Position numbers and translations under genes: made by a program
Shown here: positions 6,554 to 8,083 of the stretch, in pieces
Layout: every line of letters starts with the position of its first letter
How positions within the stretch are numbered: the stretch's first letter is position 1
Assembly: GCA_009889585.1 (NCBI GenBank)
Contig: WUQV01000211.1
Span: forward strand, 1-8,083
Direction of reading: 5' to 3'
Length of the DNA: 8,083 bases
DNA from: Candidatus Bathyarchaeota archaeon
GTDB taxonomy: Archaea > Thermoproteota > Bathyarchaeia > Bathyarchaeales > WUQV01
The notes under the pieces: generated by a model
The model's database searches: none
The model's input: only the letters and a program-made list of their open reading frames with translations
What the model was told of the DNA's origin: nothing

Positions 6554-8083
6554 TCAGGATTTCCCACGAGCGTAAACCTTACTAACTATTAACGATGTAA
6601 TTAACGCTATTACTGAAGTGATTGCGAATAGCAGAGACATGAAGGTATTTTGCACTAACATAAGGTAATAGACAAAGGCATCGCCCCATGAGAGCCCCTC
6701 AGGAAAATACCAATCTAATACGTAATTCCATTTCACATAATAGATAGAGGCATAAATCAAGTTAACGACGGCCACAAGTATTAGCCCTATTAAGGCTGCT
6801 AAGACCGTCTTAATACGTCGATTTTCCTTCCTTAGGATCCAGTCGGACGTAAGGCCTATTATGATACCAGCTACGATCAATCCGATGATTGTGAATTGCA
6901 TCGTTCCACTTTCAAAATCCTTCACGGCTTGAAAGACGCTAACGCTGAAGTACCAACCGTTAACGAAGAAGGCCGTCCAAAAACCAGCCAGATAGCCAAC
7001 TGTGCAAGTAATTGCAGCTAAAGGTATTCTCCAATTTATCCTTCTTCGAAAGATGAAGACGGTAATAGCTAATGGCGTTAATGTTGCAGCATAGATAAGT
7101 ATTACAGTCCGTTGCCTTAAGGAAACCTCTTTTGAATGTCTTTCATTCCTAACTTTTGTAATGAAATCTTCACAATCTTCCTCTAGTTTTTCCGCCTTAT
7201 TTAATGCCTCACTATAATTCCCATCAAGGAAAAGCTTCTTTACGCTTGTTAAGCTTCCAGATAACATCAAAATTTTCTCTTCATATGCCTCCCTAAGGCC
7301 GAACTGTTCTGCAAACCAACGGAATTGCTCAAATTTTATTTCTGCAAGAGATATTTGATACGCTGCTTTTCTTTTTTCATCTACTTCAAAAGCATCAAAT
7401 AGCACGTCACCGGTCAGGCCCGTAGGTAATCGGTAACCAAGGAAGAAACATACAGTTGCCACTATCTGGTCTTGAAATACCTCTTCATCTATCTCCATAC
7501 GCTTAACGCCAGGGCCTCTCATGACCAAAAGGATGTGCAAAGCATCCTCCTCCCAGCCTCCATGATGGAATTTATCTGTGAAACCGTGATCACTCGTGAC
7601 TATTAGGAGCGTTTCATTTATAATTCCAACCTCACTTAGGGCGTTAATGATTTTACCGATTTCTACATCTGCCTCCTTCATTTGCCGCCTATATTCATCG
7701 CTTAGAGCGCCGTATTTGTGACCAGCTCTATCGACATCGTATAGATGCACTAGAAGAAGTTTAGGCTTATGCTGCCGTATTATACTTACGGCATAATCTC
7801 CAATGATGCTATCCATGTTAAACATTTCACCTTCTATAGTTTTATTAACGATGATCCACTTGCCATAAAGGTTCATCCATTCCGGGCTTCCAGCCACGGC
7901 CGTTGTTTCATCCCTTTCCTTAACGATTTTGAAGATGTTGTCCACGCCAATGTCGCCATGAAGTTTTTGCCAGTTGCTCGTAACGCCCGCGATGCAAGGC
8001 CTTGCCCCGGTCCCGATGGCTGCGAAGCCGGGGAGGCTATAGGAAGGCGTGAAGCACCATGCATTATCAAACCATACGCCGCC
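6554..8083 (-). CDS. Alkaline-phosphatase-superfamily membrane protein (5' end beyond window)
   Basis: The frame stays open to the right edge, so the GTG at 7945 is internal; 509 residues are visible and the N-terminus is missing. Visible residues 1-46 (WCFTPSYSLPGFAAIGTGA, then GVTSNW) match the nucleophile region of phosphodiesterase/nucleotide-pyrophosphatase-type members, with a Ser/Thr expected to take the phosphate. Metal-binding motifs follow: DVDRAGHKYG (D118, H122), TSDHG (D165, H166) and HHGGW (173-177). After the hydrolase domain come a charged helical linker (about 245-325, including a KAEKLEEDCEDFITKVR stretch) and a membrane domain with hydrophobic segments near 327-345, 353-374, 397-416, 426-449 and 469-501, the last long enough for one or two spans. 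The family cleaves phosphate mono- or diesters or transfers phospho groups. With this layout the catalytic domain is probably outside the cell, tethered by the C-terminal spans. The arrangement recalls membrane phosphoethanolamine-type transferases, but I cannot name a substrate. It precedes the aldehyde oxidoreductase by about 80-90 bases with no obvious functional tie. Confidence 0.8.
   Translation of the reverse strand, partial: GGVWFDNAWCFTPSYSLPGFAAIGTGARPCIAGVTSNWQKLHGDIGVDNIFKIVKERDETTAVAGSPEWMNLYGKWIIVNKTIEGEMFNMDSIIGDYAVSIIRQHKPKLLLVHLYDVDRAGHKYGALSDEYRRQMKEADVEIGKIINALSEVGIINETLLIVTSDHGFTDKFHHGGWEEDALHILLVMRGPGVKRMEIDEEVFQDQIVATVCFFLGYRLPTGLTGDVLFDAFEVDEKRKAAYQISLAEIKFEQFRWFAEQFGLREAYEEKILMLSGSLTSVKKLFLDGNYSEALNKAEKLEEDCEDFITKVRNERHSKEVSLRQRTVILIYAATLTPLAITVFIFRRRINWRIPLAAITCTVGYLAGFWTAFFVNGWYFSVSVFQAVKDFESGTMQFTIIGLIVAGIIIGLTSDWILRKENRRIKTVLAALIGLILVAVVNLIYASIYYVKWNYVLDWYFPEGLSWGDAFVYYLMLVQNTFMSLLFAITSVIALITSLIVSKVYARGKS

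Noticed and set aside
7873..8070. Short minus-strand open frame at the right edge
   Set aside because: The frame carrying TPSYSLPGFAA continues in frame into the phosphatase-superfamily protein and is open to the window edge, so this overlapping frame is a shadow.
1..8083. Mobile element, CRISPR array, tRNA, defence or toxin-antitoxin system
   Set aside because: I found no repeat-spacer pattern, no transposase or integrase motifs, no tRNA-like TTCGA arm in context, and no defence-type domains; the intact genes are all metabolic or envelope-related.

Overview
The window looks archaeal. Coding starts are preceded by TATA-like boxes about 25-40 bases upstream, leaders are very short or absent, the one plausible terminator is a run of T with no hairpin, and the gene content (an aldehyde:ferredoxin oxidoreductase, an SCP2 protein, an iron-type alcohol dehydrogenase, an AMP-forming acyl-CoA ligase) fits an anaerobic, ferredoxin-based archaeon. 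Frequent AGG/AGA arginine and ATA isoleucine codons fit a Thermoproteota (TACK-like) lineage, but the lineage is an inference and cannot be fixed from this sequence. I see no tRNA, rRNA, CRISPR array, transposase or other mobile element.

Layout. Positions 1 to about 1053 (minus) hold a broken gene of the LarA-like (DUF2088, lactate racemase domain) family. Reading across six frameshifts and one in-frame stop rebuilds one continuous protein that runs off the left edge. Positions 1054-1199 are a divergent promoter region. Positions 1200-2805 (plus) hold an SCP2-type lipid/acyl carrier protein followed after 28 bases by an iron-containing alcohol dehydrogenase. This pair converges on the minus-strand unit, with 38 bases between the two stop codons. 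On the minus strand, read from right to left, come an alkaline-phosphatase-superfamily membrane protein whose 5' end lies beyond the right edge (8083-6554), an aldehyde ferredoxin oxidoreductase (about 6463-4592) and an AMP-forming acyl-CoA synthetase (4550-2844).

How the genes may work together. Alcohol dehydrogenase (alcohol to aldehyde), aldehyde ferredoxin oxidoreductase (aldehyde to carboxylate, reducing ferredoxin) and acyl-CoA ligase (carboxylate to acyl-CoA) form a chemically continuous route between an alcohol and an acyl-CoA, with the SCP2 protein as a possible carrier of a hydrophobic intermediate. Each family call is well supported by motifs. The joint pathway and its substrate are inference. 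The phosphatase-superfamily membrane protein has no evident link to this route.

Most notable points: the LarA-like pseudogene, whose six breaks are all of the same -1 type; the alcohol dehydrogenase, in which one of the four expected metal ligands appears to be asparagine instead of histidine; and the compact alcohol/aldehyde/acid/acyl-CoA gene set. I did not find convincing evidence of an entirely new kind of system.
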